Of a stretch of 51,962 nt of DNA, positions 42,358-51,336 are shown in pieces. Under the pieces are notes generated by a model. That model saw nothing but the letters and a program-made list of their open reading frames with translations. It ran no database searches and was not told where the DNA came from. The stretch's first letter is position 1; each line of letters starts with the position of its first letter. This DNA is from Methylacidimicrobium tartarophylax (GTDB taxonomy: Bacteria > Verrucomicrobiota > Verrucomicrobiia > Methylacidiphilales > Methylacidiphilaceae), in the NCBI RefSeq assembly GCF_902143375.2, contig NZ_CABFVA020000086.1, positions 1-51,962 on the forward strand, read 5' to 3'. The position numbers and the translations under genes were made by a program.

Positions 42358-42896
42358 CTTTCCTCCTCCAAAGCACCCTGTGCCGGTTGAAAGAGAAGGT
42401 GCGCGACATCCCCGATTTCCCGAAAAAAGGGGTCCTCTTCCGGGACATCACCCCCCTCATCGGGGACGGCCAGTTCTTCCGCCTGGTGATGATGATCTTC
42501 CTGGAACGGTATCAGCGGCGAAAGATCGATAAGATCGCCGCGATCGACGCGCGCGGCTTTATCTTTGCCGGCGCTCTCGCCCACATTCTGGGCATCGGCC
42601 TCATCCCGATCCGCAAGAAGGGCAAGCTGCCCTATCAGACCTTCGAAACCCAGTACGCCTCGGAGTATGGGCTCAATACGCTGACCATCCACCGCGACGC
42701 GATGAGAAAAGGGGAGCAGGTACTGATTCTCGACGACGTTCTGGCCACCGGCGGCACGGCGGAGGCGGCAGCGAAACTCGTCGAGAGCTGCGGAGGTAGC
42801 CTGGTCGAGTTGGGTTTCCTGATGGAACTGCGCGGGCTCAAAGGCAAAGAACGCCTCTCCCGATACCCCGTCTACTCGATCCTTCAGTTTCCTTAG
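42354..42896 (+). CDS. apt: adenine phosphoribosyltransferase
   Basis: A 180-aa purine-salvage enzyme converting adenine and PRPP to AMP. DIPDFPKKGVLFRDITPLI and the PRPP-binding VLILDDVLATGGTAEAAAKL are diagnostic; the KKGKLPYQTFETQYASEYG flexible loop is typical of Apt. The ATG overlaps the sigma-gene stop (ATGA), so translation is probably coupled. A complete copy of the dispersed repeat begins 8 nt after the stop. Confidence 0.96.
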   Translation: MTFLLQSTLCRLKEKVRDIPDFPKKGVLFRDITPLIGDGQFFRLVMMIFLERYQRRKIDKIAAIDARGFIFAGALAHILGIGLIPIRKKGKLPYQTFETQYASEYGLNTLTIHRDAMRKGEQVLILDDVLATGGTAEAAAKLVESCGGSLVELGFLMELRGLKGKERLSRYPVYSILQFP

Positions 42897-42904
42897 CCTG
42901 GGGT

Positions 42905-43028
42905 TAGCCTGTCTGTCTCACAAAGTTCGTAGCCGAGGCGCGGCGGATGGGCCTGGATGCAAGACGCAACGAAGCAGACAGGTCCATTTCGCAAGCCGCA
43001 GGAGATCGCTTGTGAGACAGGCAGGCTA
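42905..43028 (+). repeat. dispersed inverted-repeat element, complete short copy (reference)
   Basis: A 124-bp element whose ends, 42905-42923 and 43010-43028, are 19-bp inverted repeats with one mismatch (TAGCCTGTCTGTCTCACAA against the complement of TTGTGAGACAGGCAGGCTA). Inner parts also pair (GATGGGCC with GGTCCATT allowing G-U; GCGGC with GCCGC), so the whole element can fold into one long imperfect hairpin with a loop around GCAACGAAGCAGACA. It lies between convergent apt and the DUF486 gene. No transposase is encoded. Confidence 0.9.
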
Positions 43029-43352
43029 GCCCTTAAAGGCGAAATAGACTGCGGCCACCAGGAAACCGTAGGAGACCAGAAGATTCCATCGAGGGACGGC
43101 CCCGAAGAGAAAGTAGGCCAGGACCGTGAAGACCAAGAGGGTGATGCACTCCTGCATCACCTTGAGTTGTGTTACGGAAAACTCATACGATCCGATCCGG
43201 TTGGCCGGCACCTGAAAGACATACTCCAATAAGGCGAGCCCCCAGCTTGCCAGAATCGCAAGCAGGAGCGGCTTGTCGCGAAACTTCAAATGCCCGTACC
43301 AGGCGAGGGTCATGAAGATATTGGAGACGACTAGCAGGAGAATCGTCTTCAT
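43026..43352 (-). CDS. DUF486 family membrane protein
   Basis: A 108-aa protein with four membrane helices, matching the DUF486 family (MKTILLLVVSNIFMTLAWYG; YVFQVPANRIG; QLKVMQECITL). The family belongs to the small DMT-like membrane proteins and has no established function. Its TAG stop is the terminal triplet of the dispersed repeat, three bases beyond the conserved F(R/K)G end, so the protein appears complete. Confidence 0.88.
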   Translation of the reverse strand: MKTILLLVVSNIFMTLAWYGHLKFRDKPLLLAILASWGLALLEYVFQVPANRIGSYEFSVTQLKVMQECITLLVFTVLAYFLFGAVPRWNLLVSYGFLVAAVYFAFKG

Positions 43353-43355
43353 GAC

Positions 43356-43397
43356 TAGCCCGCCGGTCTCACAAAGTTCGTACCCGAGGTGGGGCGG
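43356..43397 (+). repeat. dispersed inverted-repeat element, left half
   Basis: TAGCCCGCCGGTCTCACAAA followed by GTTCGTACCCGAGGTGGGGC matches the left half of the reference copy. The matching right half may be the fragment at 44058-44146, on the far side of one gene. Confidence 0.75.
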
Positions 43398-43405
43398 TCA
43401 AGACC

Positions 43406-44029
43406 TTACCGCGGCCCCTCGGCGAGGCTCATGGAGATTTTTTGATAATCCGCCGGGGGCTCGAAGAGAGCGGCCGGCTGCGGGCCCGCCTGATACTGAT
43501 CCCAATCGACCACGGTCTTCGCATCCATCAGAGCCACCCGCAAGGGGAACTTGCCGGCTTCCTCTACCCAAATGTAGACGCTCTTCTGGTTTCCTTTCAT
43601 CCGGTACTTCGCGCAGGCATGTCCGCGGATCGTCTCCTTCCCTTCCAACACCCAAGAGGCGCCAGCCTCTGCGGGGATGCCCAGGTTGGCCGCGGATCCC
43701 GTGTCCCGGTAGCTGCTCTCCAGGACAAGCTTGCTCGCCGGAAGGATCGTGTACACTCTCTTCTGATCCTTCCGCAACAGGATGATCTGCGTTTCGGGAC
43801 CTTGCTGGGATTCGAGCCGGAGCTTGTCGCCATCCCGATAGAGGTGCTGCACGATCGTCACTCCCCCATCGATCTGGGTGGTCTGAATCACGGAGAACTG
43901 ATTGCCCAGGGTGTATGGCTCCCTCGCCTGTTCGCCCCAGGCGCGAAAAGTCCCGAAGAGGAAAAGAAGAGTGGCGAGAAGCGCAGCGAACCGCACCTGA
44001 ACGGAGGCTCCCGGCGGACGGAGGTCCAT
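43406..44029 (-). CDS. exported protein, LolA/DUF4412-like fold
   Basis: A 207-aa protein with an N-terminal signal segment (VRFAALLATLLFLFGTFRAWG, about 12-32). The mature part (TTQIDGGVTIVQHLYRDGDK, KDQKRVYTILPASKLVLE, YRMKGNQKSVYIWVEEAGKF) has the alternating beta pattern of periplasmic lipoprotein-carrier-like (LolA/LolB, DUF4412) domains that bind hydrophobic molecules. The match is by pattern only. It is bracketed by left and right halves of the dispersed repeat, as if carried inside one element. The ATG at 44029 follows GGAGG. Confidence 0.65.
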   Translation of the reverse strand: MDLRPPGASVQVRFAALLATLLFLFGTFRAWGEQAREPYTLGNQFSVIQTTQIDGGVTIVQHLYRDGDKLRLESQQGPETQIILLRKDQKRVYTILPASKLVLESSYRDTGSAANLGIPAEAGASWVLEGKETIRGHACAKYRMKGNQKSVYIWVEEAGKFPLRVALMDAKTVVDWDQYQAGPQPAALFEPPADYQKISMSLAEGPR

Positions 44030-44057
44030 GGCTCGCGAAGCTACTGACCTTTTCAAC

Positions 44058-44146
44058 GATGGGCCAGCAACAAATGCGGCAGCGGCCGGAAAAACAGGTC
44101 GATCAGGGGCAAGCCGCAGGAAAACGCTGGGGGGACAGGCAGGCTA
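44058..44146 (+). repeat. dispersed inverted-repeat element, degenerate right half
   Basis: GATGGGCC at its start, ACAGGTC, GCAAGCCGCAGGA and the terminal GACAGGCAGGCTAG align in order with the reference right half, with a diverged stretch between. The terminal CTA provides the TAG stop of rlmN on the opposite strand. Confidence 0.7.
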
Positions 44147-45193
44147 GATCCTCATGGGGGAGGAGTCCGGAAGGGTCGCCAGCCGAAGCTGGCCGCAGGC
44201 CGCAAAGATCTCTTCCCCTTTCCGCGTCCGTACCGTGACGCGGCAGCCGCTCTTTTGCAAAAGACTTTCGAAGCGATCCACCCTCGCCGGGTCGGGGCGG
44301 TCCCAAGGCAACGAATCCACCCGATTGTAGGGGATCAAGTTGATCTTCGCCCGCAATCTGCGGGAGATCTTGCTCAAATCCGCGGCGTCATCGTCCGAGT
44401 CGTTGACTCCCGCAAGGAGAATGTATTCGAGGGTAATCCTCTGCCGCTTCTTCCTGCTGTATTCGTCGCAGGCATCGAGGAGCAGAGGCAGCGGATGTTT
44501 GCGGTTGACGGGCATCAGCCGGGAGCGAAGGGCATCGCTTGCCGCGTGGAGAGAGATGGCAAGCCCCACGGCCAAGGGCTCTTCGGCCAGCCTTCGGATC
44601 TCCGGAACCAGACCACTGGTCGATACCGTGATCCGCCGAGGGCTCAACCCAAAACCCCAAGGGGCGGTGAGGAGCCGCAAGGATCGCAAAAGAGAGTCCC
44701 AGTTCGCGAGCGGCTCACCCATCCCCATGAAGACCAGGTTGTCCACACGTCTTCCGGCGGCCTCTTCGGCTTGCAGGAGCTGTTCGACGATCTCGCCCGA
44801 GGAGAGGTTGCGCCGGAAGCCGAGAAGGCCGCTCGCGCAAAACGCGCATCGGTAGGCGCAGCCCACTTGGCTCGAAAGACAGAGGGTTAGCCTCCCCAAA
44901 GCGGCATCCGATTCTGCGGGAATCAAGACGCTTTCTACCGCATCGCCCCCGGGTAGCTCCCAAAGCAGCTTCTGGACGCCGTCGCCGTTCTGCCGCACGC
45001 GAGCCCTCCGCAGGGAGCGCAACTCGTATCGGTCGGCCAGTTCCCTCCGCAAAGAGAGGGGCAGGCTCGTCATCTGCGCAAAAGAAGAGGCCCGTTTCTC
45101 GAAGACCCATTGGCCCAGAACCCTCCGCTGATAGGACGGCCCGCTCCCCATCTCCCACTCCTCGGGAGTCTGGTCGAGAAGATGCCGCTTCAT
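44144..45193 (-). CDS. rlmN: 23S rRNA (adenine2503-C2)-methyltransferase RlmN
   Basis: A 349-aa radical-SAM enzyme methylating A2503 of 23S rRNA and A37 of some tRNAs. The 4Fe-4S motif is CAYRCAFC (CxxxCxxC) in LSSQVGCAYRCAFCASGLLG; MGMGEPLANWD and LAISLHAASD are typical. The C-terminal region holds the second reactive cysteine (KSGCRVTVRTRKGEEIFAACGQL). The stop codon is the last triplet of a dispersed-repeat copy. The ATG at 45193 begins the family N-terminus. Confidence 0.94.
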   Translation of the reverse strand: MKRHLLDQTPEEWEMGSGPSYQRRVLGQWVFEKRASSFAQMTSLPLSLRRELADRYELRSLRRARVRQNGDGVQKLLWELPGGDAVESVLIPAESDAALGRLTLCLSSQVGCAYRCAFCASGLLGFRRNLSSGEIVEQLLQAEEAAGRRVDNLVFMGMGEPLANWDSLLRSLRLLTAPWGFGLSPRRITVSTSGLVPEIRRLAEEPLAVGLAISLHAASDALRSRLMPVNRKHPLPLLLDACDEYSRKKRQRITLEYILLAGVNDSDDDAADLSKISRRLRAKINLIPYNRVDSLPWDRPDPARVDRFESLLQKSGCRVTVRTRKGEEIFAACGQLRLATLPDSSPMRI

Positions 45194-45210
45194 GTCCAGT
45201 CGCCCCCTTT

Positions 45211-45228
45211 CGTCTGCCTGTCTCACCA
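45211..45228 (+). repeat. short terminal fragment of the dispersed repeat
   Basis: CTGCCTGTCTCACCAGC matches the left terminus of the family for about 14 bases and then diverges. It lies between rlmN and dcd. Confidence 0.45.
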
Positions 45229-45245
45229 GCGTTCTGCTGCGGCGA

Positions 45246-45815
45246 TCACGGCAAGGGGATAGTGATCCCCTTCTGCCGCATATATTTCCCGTTGCGATCG
45301 GCATAGGAAGTCTCGCACGGTTCCGCCGCTTCCAAAAAGATGACCTGGGCCAATCCCTCATTGGCGTAGACCTTCGCCGGCAGCGGAGTCGTATTCGAAA
45401 TTTCCAGGGTCACATGCCCTTCCCACTCCGGCTCGAACGGGGTCACGTTCACGATGATCCCGCACCGAGCGTAGGTCGATTTCCCCAGGCAGATTGTGAT
45501 CACATTCCGAGGGATCCGAAAATGTTCGACGCTCCGCGCCAAGGCAAAGGAGTTGGGAGGAATGATGCAGGCATCGGCCCTGACATCCACAAAGGAGCGG
45601 GGATCGAAGAGCTTGGGGTCGACCACGGTGTTGAACACGTTGGTGAAGATCTTGAACTCATTGGATACGCGCAAGTCGTAGCCGTAGCTGGAGAGTCCAT
45701 AGCTGACCACCGGCTCTTCCGAGGAGGCCCGTCGCACTTGGGCTTCCACAAAGGGTTCGATCATCTTCTCCTCCAGCGCCTTTCGCCGGATCCAAGAATC
45801 AGAGTGGACGCCCAT
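45246..45815 (-). CDS. dcd: dCTP deaminase
   Basis: A 189-aa trimeric enzyme converting dCTP to dUTP for thymidylate synthesis. Motifs are [14 protein letters not shown], the substrate-binding [20 protein letters not shown] with the catalytic Glu in [18 protein letters not shown], and [10 protein letters not shown]. The C-terminal KGITIPLP is typical of Dcd. Its start overlaps the end of the SDR gene by 17 nt. Last gene of the minus-strand hisS-aspS-pyk run. Confidence 0.95.
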   Translation of the reverse strand: MGVHSDSWIRRKALEEKMIEPFVEAQVRRASSEEPVVSYGLSSYGYDLRVSNEFKIFTNVFNTVVDPKLFDPRSFVDVRADACIIPPNSFALARSVEHFRIPRNVITICLGKSTYARCGIIVNVTPFEPEWEGHVTLEISNTTPLPAKVYANEGLAQVIFLEAAEPCETSYADRNGKYMRQKGITIPLP

Positions 45816-46680
45816 CGCTTCTCTTCTCCATGAATATCCGCTCGTCCGCCAATTCCCCGCCCGGCCTGCGCTTTCCCGACAGCGCGGCCCGGTACACGAT
45901 CCGCAGCAGAGGGAGCGGAACGTAGGAGAAGATCGCCGCGCAAAGTCTGGGCACAAACCCTGGCGTGACCTGGGACTTTCCCCGGCTGGCGGCCTCGAGC
46001 GAACAGCGAACCACCTCCTCGGGAGAGGTCCACATGAAGGGTGGGCCACCAACCTCCTTGAGATCCTCCGGACACCGCACCGCGCGCTCGAAGAACTCGG
46101 TAGCCACGGCCGCGGGGCAGACTTGGGTCAGGGTGACTCCGGTCCCCGCCAGCTCCCATTCCAACCCGTGAGAAAGGCTATGGACGTAGGCCTTGGTCGC
46201 CGCATAGGCCGAATAATAAGGAAGGGGACGCAAGCCCGAAATCGAGCCGATGTTGATGATGCACCCTTTGCCTCGCCGGATCATTCGCGGAAGCAACCAC
46301 CAGAGGAGAAGCGTAAAGCCCCTGACGTTGAGATCGAGCATGTCGCGGAGGCGGCGCAAGTCAGCGCGGTAAAAGAGCCCGAAATCTCCCACTCCCGCGT
46401 TGTTGACCAGCAGATCCACCTCGACCCGTTCGGTCTCCAGTCGATCGATCACCGCTTCGATCCCTTCGGGAGCGGCCAGGTCGGCGGGGGCGACGATGAT
46501 CTGCGCCTTCGGGTGGTTTTTCCGGATCTCCTCCGCCAGCTCTCGAAGACGCTCTTCCCGGCGAGCGGTGAGAACCAGGCACCCGGCTTCCGGGGCGAGC
46601 TGTCGGGCAAACTCCGCTCCCAGCCCGGAAGAGGCACCGGTGATCCACGCCGAACAGCCCAGAAAAGATTGCCTCACCAC
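45799..46680 (-). CDS. short-chain dehydrogenase/reductase
   Basis: A 293-aa SDR with the NAD(P)-binding TGASSGLG near the N-terminus, the NNAG motif ([14 protein letters not shown]), an active-site Ser in NIGSISGL and YSAYAATK (YxxxK). The C-terminal extension with a hydrophobic segment ([16 protein letters not shown]) suggests membrane association, as in DltE-like and fatty-acyl/sterol SDRs. Substrate unknown. Start at a GTG at 46680 (or the next codon, also GTG) shortly after the pyk stop. Confidence 0.87.
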   Translation of the reverse strand: MVRQSFLGCSAWITGASSGLGAEFARQLAPEAGCLVLTARREERLRELAEEIRKNHPKAQIIVAPADLAAPEGIEAVIDRLETERVEVDLLVNNAGVGDFGLFYRADLRRLRDMLDLNVRGFTLLLWWLLPRMIRRGKGCIINIGSISGLRPLPYYSAYAATKAYVHSLSHGLEWELAGTGVTLTQVCPAAVATEFFERAVRCPEDLKEVGGPPFMWTSPEEVVRCSLEAASRGKSQVTPGFVPRLCAAIFSYVPLPLLRIVYRAALSGKRRPGGELADERIFMEKRSDGRPL

Positions 46681-46693
46681 CTTCTCATTCGTC

Positions 46694-48211
46694 CTATTCG
46701 ACTTGGTAAAGCACAACCGAACGAGCGCGCTCTCCGAGAAGCGGCACCTCCGAAAGAAGAACCACCTTGTCGCCGGAGGAGATTGCCCCCCTCTTCCGAA
46801 GCTCTCTTTCCGCAATCGCGAGCCCTTCTTCCTGGCTTGTGGGATACCGGGACGCAATCGGCTCGCTTCCGTAGCAGAGCATGAGCCTCCGACAAAGATC
46901 CTCCTCTCCGACCAACGCGTAGATCGGAGAGTACCGAGGCCGAAGACCGGACACGGCAGTCGTGAGCTTGCCCTGACGCGTGAAGACGCAAATCGCCGCA
47001 GCCCGAGTCTGATCCGCTAAATGGACGGCCGCACTGGCGATCTCTTGCTGATCCTTGGTTAATTCGGCGAGCGTCGCATAGCCCGCTCCTCCACTCCGCT
47101 CGGTCCGCCGGATGACCCGGTCGAGAACGGAGACGCACTCGAGCGGATAACGGCCCGCCGCCGTCTCCCCCGAAAGCATCAAGGCATCGGCCTGTTCGTA
47201 AACGGCATTGGCGATGTCCGTAATCTCGGCACGCGTGGGGACCGGATTCTGGGTCATGCTCTCCAACAAGTGTGTTGCCACAATGACAGGTTTCATCTCC
47301 TGCAGGCAAATCTTCACGATCCGTCTCTGAATGATCGGGAGATCCTCGAAAGGACACTCGATCCCCAGATCTCCGCGAGCGACCATGATCGCGTCGGCCG
47401 ACTCCAGGATTTGAGGCAGGTTCCGCACGGCGGCTTGGTCTTCGATCTTCGCGACGATGACCGCCTTCGATCCCCTGGCGATCAGGATCTGACGCAAAAG
47501 ATCGACATCATTCGCCTCCCGGACAAACGAAAGAGCGAAGTAATCCATCTGGCACTCCACCCCGAGGTCGATATCCTGCAAGTCCTTATTGGTCAAGGGA
47601 GGAAGGTTCACCCGAACTCCAGGCAAGTTGATGTGGCGGCGGCTTCCCATCACCCCGGGAGTGACCACCTCGCAGCGGACGCGGAAGCCCTGCTTGTCGA
47701 GCACCTTCATCTGAATCACCCCGTTATCCACGAGAACCACGTCGCCCACCCGCAGATCTTGGGCCAGATCGTCGTAGTTCACGGAAACGGATCGCTCGTC
47801 AACGCTCGGATCCCCGCGCACCGTGAAGGTAAACGTGTCTCCGGGATGAAGCTCGAGCCGGGCAGCCAGATCCCCCGTGCGGATGGCCGGTCCTTGGGTG
47901 TCGAGAAGAAGCCCTACATTTCTGCCGAAACGGCGGCTCCGCTCGCGCACAAACGCACTCGTCCTCCGCACCCAATCCGGAGAAGCATGGGACATATTGA
48001 AACGGAAGATGTCCACTCCACGCGCGATCAACTCTTCGATCTTCTCTTCGGATTCGCTCGCCGGACCAAGTGTCGCAATGATCCTTGTCTTTCGCTTTCG
48101 CGTGCGCTCCGTCGCGACCGCTTCTCTCTGCTCTTCCTCGCTCCCCGGGGCAACGTCCGGACTCAACGCATCGTAGGGGTAGGACCCCCGCTTCTCTCCG
48201 CGTGCACTCAT
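46694..48211 (-). CDS. pyk: pyruvate kinase
   Basis: A 505-aa glycolytic enzyme making pyruvate and ATP from PEP and ADP. Landmarks: RKTRIIATLGPASES, FRFNMSHA, LLLDTQGPAIRTG, the catalytic Lys in VIVAKIEDQAA, the MVARGDLGIE motif, THLLESM and MLSGETAAGRYPLE. The C-terminal domain begins at about 380. An N-terminal extension of about 38 charged residues is unusual. Its ATG overlaps the aspS stop by 4 nt. Confidence 0.96.
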   Translation of the reverse strand: MSARGEKRGSYPYDALSPDVAPGSEEEQREAVATERTRKRKTRIIATLGPASESEEKIEELIARGVDIFRFNMSHASPDWVRRTSAFVRERSRRFGRNVGLLLDTQGPAIRTGDLAARLELHPGDTFTFTVRGDPSVDERSVSVNYDDLAQDLRVGDVVLVDNGVIQMKVLDKQGFRVRCEVVTPGVMGSRRHINLPGVRVNLPPLTNKDLQDIDLGVECQMDYFALSFVREANDVDLLRQILIARGSKAVIVAKIEDQAAVRNLPQILESADAIMVARGDLGIECPFEDLPIIQRRIVKICLQEMKPVIVATHLLESMTQNPVPTRAEITDIANAVYEQADALMLSGETAAGRYPLECVSVLDRVIRRTERSGGAGYATLAELTKDQQEIASAAVHLADQTRAAAICVFTRQGKLTTAVSGLRPRYSPIYALVGEEDLCRRLMLCYGSEPIASRYPTSQEEGLAIAERELRKRGAISSGDKVVLLSEVPLLGERARSVVLYQVE

Positions 48212-49992
48212 GCGTCGCCCCTCCCGGTAGTGATCTTCAGTTCTCGAAGCTGCTTCGCCTCGACCCGCGACGGCGATCCCGTCAACGGATCCATGCCATG
48301 TCGATTCTTCGGAAAGGCGATGACGTCCCGAATCGATTCGGCTCCGGCCAAAAGCATCACGAGCCGATCCAGGCCGAGTGCGACACCACCATGAGGTGGG
48401 GCGCCGTAACGGAAGGCTTTGAGCAGGTGGCCAAAGCGCTGCTCCTGTGTCTCGGCATCGATGCCTAGCACCGAGAAGATCTTCTGCTGCAAATCCGCCT
48501 CGTGAATCCGGATGCTGCCCCCGCCCAACTCCGTCCCGTTGAGAACAATGTCATAGGCCAATGCTCTCAGCTCTCCGTAGCGCCCTTCGTCCAGAAGCGG
48601 AAGGTCTTCGGCATGCGGCCGGGTGAACGGATGATGCATGGAGGTCCAGTGGCCCTCTTCCCGATCATAGGCCAGCAAGGGGAAATCCGTCACCCAGAGA
48701 AACTTCCATTCCGTATTTCCTTTCCGCTCCCCGGAGAGATCGGCCAGTCGCAGACGAACGCGACCGAGGATCTCGCAGGCGAGATCCCACTGGTCGGCGG
48801 CAAAGAGGAGCAGATCGCCCTCCGTCGCCCCGAGCGTGCGGGCAAGCGCATCCCGCTGCCCGGCCGTCAGAAATTTCCCGATCGGCGATTTCCACCCGGA
48901 ACTCTCCACGCGAACATAAGCCAAGCCTTTCCCTCCGAGGCTTCGGGCAAGATCCTCGAGTCCGGTCAACTCCGAGGCCGCGATGTGGGCCAGCCCCTTC
49001 CCATTCACGGCCTTGACGACCCCGCCTCGATCCAGGACGGCCCGGAAGACTTTGAGATCCGACTCGCGAAAAATCTCGCCGACATCGTAAAGATCGATCC
49101 CGAAACGGAGATCCGGCTTGTCGCTGCCATAGCGATCCATCGCCTCCCGGTAGCTCATGCGGCGGAAGGGGAGCGTCAGATCGACGTCGAGTACGTCGCG
49201 AAAGATCTTCCTTAGCATTCCTTCGACCCAGAATTGAATGTCTTCGGGCTCGACAAAGGATGCCTCCAGATCGACTTGGGTAAACTCGGGCTGCCGATCC
49301 GCTCGCAAGTCCTCGTCTCGGAAGCAGCGGGCTATCTGGTAGTAGCGCTCGATTCCCGCGACCATCAGAAGCTGCTTATACTGCTGTGGGGCTTGGGGGA
49401 GGGCGTAGAAGGAACCAGGGATCAGCCTGCTCGGAACCAGAAAATCCCGCGCTCCCTCGGGCGTGCTCTTCGAGAGGATCGGGGTTTCCACCTCCAGAAA
49501 CCCCTGGGCGTCCAGATATTCTCTGACCGCCCTGCTGATCCGGTGACGAAGCTGGAGGTTTTCCAGCATCTTCCGCCGCCGCAGATCCAGGAAGCGGAAG
49601 CCGAGCCGAAGCTCTTCGTTTTCGACCACCGCATCCAGGGGAAACGGGAGCGGCGGACACGATCCCAGCAGCCGAACAGAATGGGCGACCAGCTCGATCT
49701 CTCCGGTCGCCAAGCCGCTGTTCTCGGTTCCCTCCGGTCTCCGCGCCACCTGCCCCTCGACTTGCACCAGATCCTCGGCATGCAGAGCCTTCCCGATCTC
49801 CGCCGTCTCGGGATGCTCCTCCGGATGAAAGACAATCTGGGAAACTCCCTCCCGGTCCCGAAGATCGACGAAGACAAGCCCGCCATGATCGCGCCGCCGG
49901 TCGACCCAGCCGCACAGCCGCACATTCTTGCCTACGTCGGCCGCCCGTAATTGAGCGCAATGATGGGTGCGCCACCGGTTCGCGATTCTCAT
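48208..49992 (-). CDS. aspS: aspartyl-tRNA synthetase
   Basis: A 594-aa class II synthetase of the bacterial type: N-terminal OB fold (LCGWVDRRRDHGGLVFVDLR), catalytic motif 2 in IARCFRDEDLRADRQPEFTQ, a GAD insertion domain and motif 3 in GGVALGLDRLVMLLAGAESI. Whether it is discriminating or also charges tRNA-Asn cannot be decided here. The ATG at 49992 has AAAGG upstream. hisS ends 24 nt before it; pyk overlaps its stop. Confidence 0.96.
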   Translation of the reverse strand: MRIANRWRTHHCAQLRAADVGKNVRLCGWVDRRRDHGGLVFVDLRDREGVSQIVFHPEEHPETAEIGKALHAEDLVQVEGQVARRPEGTENSGLATGEIELVAHSVRLLGSCPPLPFPLDAVVENEELRLGFRFLDLRRRKMLENLQLRHRISRAVREYLDAQGFLEVETPILSKSTPEGARDFLVPSRLIPGSFYALPQAPQQYKQLLMVAGIERYYQIARCFRDEDLRADRQPEFTQVDLEASFVEPEDIQFWVEGMLRKIFRDVLDVDLTLPFRRMSYREAMDRYGSDKPDLRFGIDLYDVGEIFRESDLKVFRAVLDRGGVVKAVNGKGLAHIAASELTGLEDLARSLGGKGLAYVRVESSGWKSPIGKFLTAGQRDALARTLGATEGDLLLFAADQWDLACEILGRVRLRLADLSGERKGNTEWKFLWVTDFPLLAYDREEGHWTSMHHPFTRPHAEDLPLLDEGRYGELRALAYDIVLNGTELGGGSIRIHEADLQQKIFSVLGIDAETQEQRFGHLLKAFRYGAPPHGGVALGLDRLVMLLAGAESIRDVIAFPKNRHGMDPLTGSPSRVEAKQLRELKITTGRGDA

Positions 49993-50016
49993 CCCGATCC
50001 TTTCCAATTCGAGAAG

Positions 50017-51270
50017 CTAGGACTGGGGCGCTCCGCCGCCCGATTCGCGCTCCCTGCCTCCCGACTGCAGAAGCGATCCGATTGCCGCGAGCGAAACGAC
50101 CTGGCTCTTCCGGGAAGCCACCTCCCGCACTTCGGCGTTCCCTTCCATGACGCGGAAGTCCGCGAGAAGAACATGCCGGGCGCCCACCGCCTCCGCCCGC
50201 TCCCACTGTTTCTTGGGTCTGGCAGCATGGAGCGGATAATCGACCGAAAAGCCCTGGTCCCGCAGCGATTGTACCAGCCGAACGGCCGCAGGACGAACCT
50301 CTTCCTCGGAAATCACGACAAAGAGCTCCGGCCGCGCGACGCTCGCGCAAAGCTTTTGTTTCGCCCGAAGCAGCTCTCCGAGAACCACGTCCCCCATCCC
50401 AAATCCCACCGCCGGCATCCGCTCTCCGCCGAGACGCTCCAGAAGATCGTCATACCGGCCGCCTCCCGCGATGGCCCGGAAGGCGCCTTGCCGGTCGAAC
50501 ACCTCGAACACGGTACCCGTATAATAGGCGAGGCCCCGCACCACGCGGTAATCTTGCTCGGCGAACCCCGAAAGCCCTCGCGCGCTTAGGCTCGCCAAGA
50601 CCCGCTCGACCGGCTCCCATGGCTCCCCTTCGTCGATCAGGCGAAAGACGGGAGCGGCCAGAGAACCCAACGCCGCTTCGGTCGTTTCCCGCGGCTGCCT
50701 CTCGATCTTGTCGATCGCCTGGAAGAGCCCATAACGCTCCTCTTCCCTCACCTTGTGCCGCTCGAAAAACCGGACCCAGAACCCACGGTCGCTCACCCGC
50801 ACCACGAAATCCTCCGGCCCCAGGCCAAAGCCGCGCAGGAGATCGATCAGCAGAGAGATGATCTCGACGTCCGCTTCGAGAGATTCTTCTCCCAAGATAT
50901 CACAGTTCCACTGAAAGTGCTCACGCAGCCGGCCCCGCTGCGCCCGCTCATACCGGTAGAGCTGAGGGATCGAAAACCATTTGAGCGGCTTTCGATAGTC
51001 GCGATGGCGTGCTTGGACCATTCGCACGAGCGTCGGCGTCATCTCCGGCCGCATGGCCACCAGTCTTTCCCCTCGATCGGCGAACTGGTAGACTTGCTCC
51101 AGGATCTCGGAGCCCGATTTCTTCCGATAAAGCTCCAAGGGCTCGAGCACCGGGCCATCGTACTCGACGAAGCCGTAGCGCCGGGCGGTGCTCCGCCAAC
51201 GGCAGAGGATGGCTTCCCGGAAGGCAAGATCCTCCGGGTAAAAATCACGAAATCCGGGAAGAGGCTGCAT
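50017..51270 (-). CDS. hisS: histidyl-tRNA synthetase
   Basis: A 417-aa class II synthetase. Motif 2 is PQLYRYERAQRGRLREHFQW, the HisA motif is RGLAYYTGTVFEV, motif 3 is AVGFGMGDVVLGELL, and a C-terminal anticodon-binding domain (ELFVVISEEEVRPAAVRLVQ) follows. The N-terminus MQPLPGFRDFYPED fits the family, so the ATG at 51270 was taken. First gene of the hisS-aspS-pyk-SDR-dcd run, 66 nt after the HU/IHF gene. Confidence 0.95.
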   Translation of the reverse strand: MQPLPGFRDFYPEDLAFREAILCRWRSTARRYGFVEYDGPVLEPLELYRKKSGSEILEQVYQFADRGERLVAMRPEMTPTLVRMVQARHRDYRKPLKWFSIPQLYRYERAQRGRLREHFQWNCDILGEESLEADVEIISLLIDLLRGFGLGPEDFVVRVSDRGFWVRFFERHKVREEERYGLFQAIDKIERQPRETTEAALGSLAAPVFRLIDEGEPWEPVERVLASLSARGLSGFAEQDYRVVRGLAYYTGTVFEVFDRQGAFRAIAGGGRYDDLLERLGGERMPAVGFGMGDVVLGELLRAKQKLCASVARPELFVVISEEEVRPAAVRLVQSLRDQGFSVDYPLHAARPKKQWERAEAVGARHVLLADFRVMEGNAEVREVASRKSQVVSLAAIGSLLQSGGRERESGGGAPQS

Positions 51271-51336
51271 GGTGCGGCTCCCGCTCTTCACATGAAGCGG
51301 GTCGGCAAGATCAGGCACTATTCCCAACTAGACGCT

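Noticed and set aside
42905-43028. CRISPR array or integron-type array
   Set aside because: Copies of the repeat are scattered kilobases apart, lack regular spacers and have no cas or integrase genes nearby.
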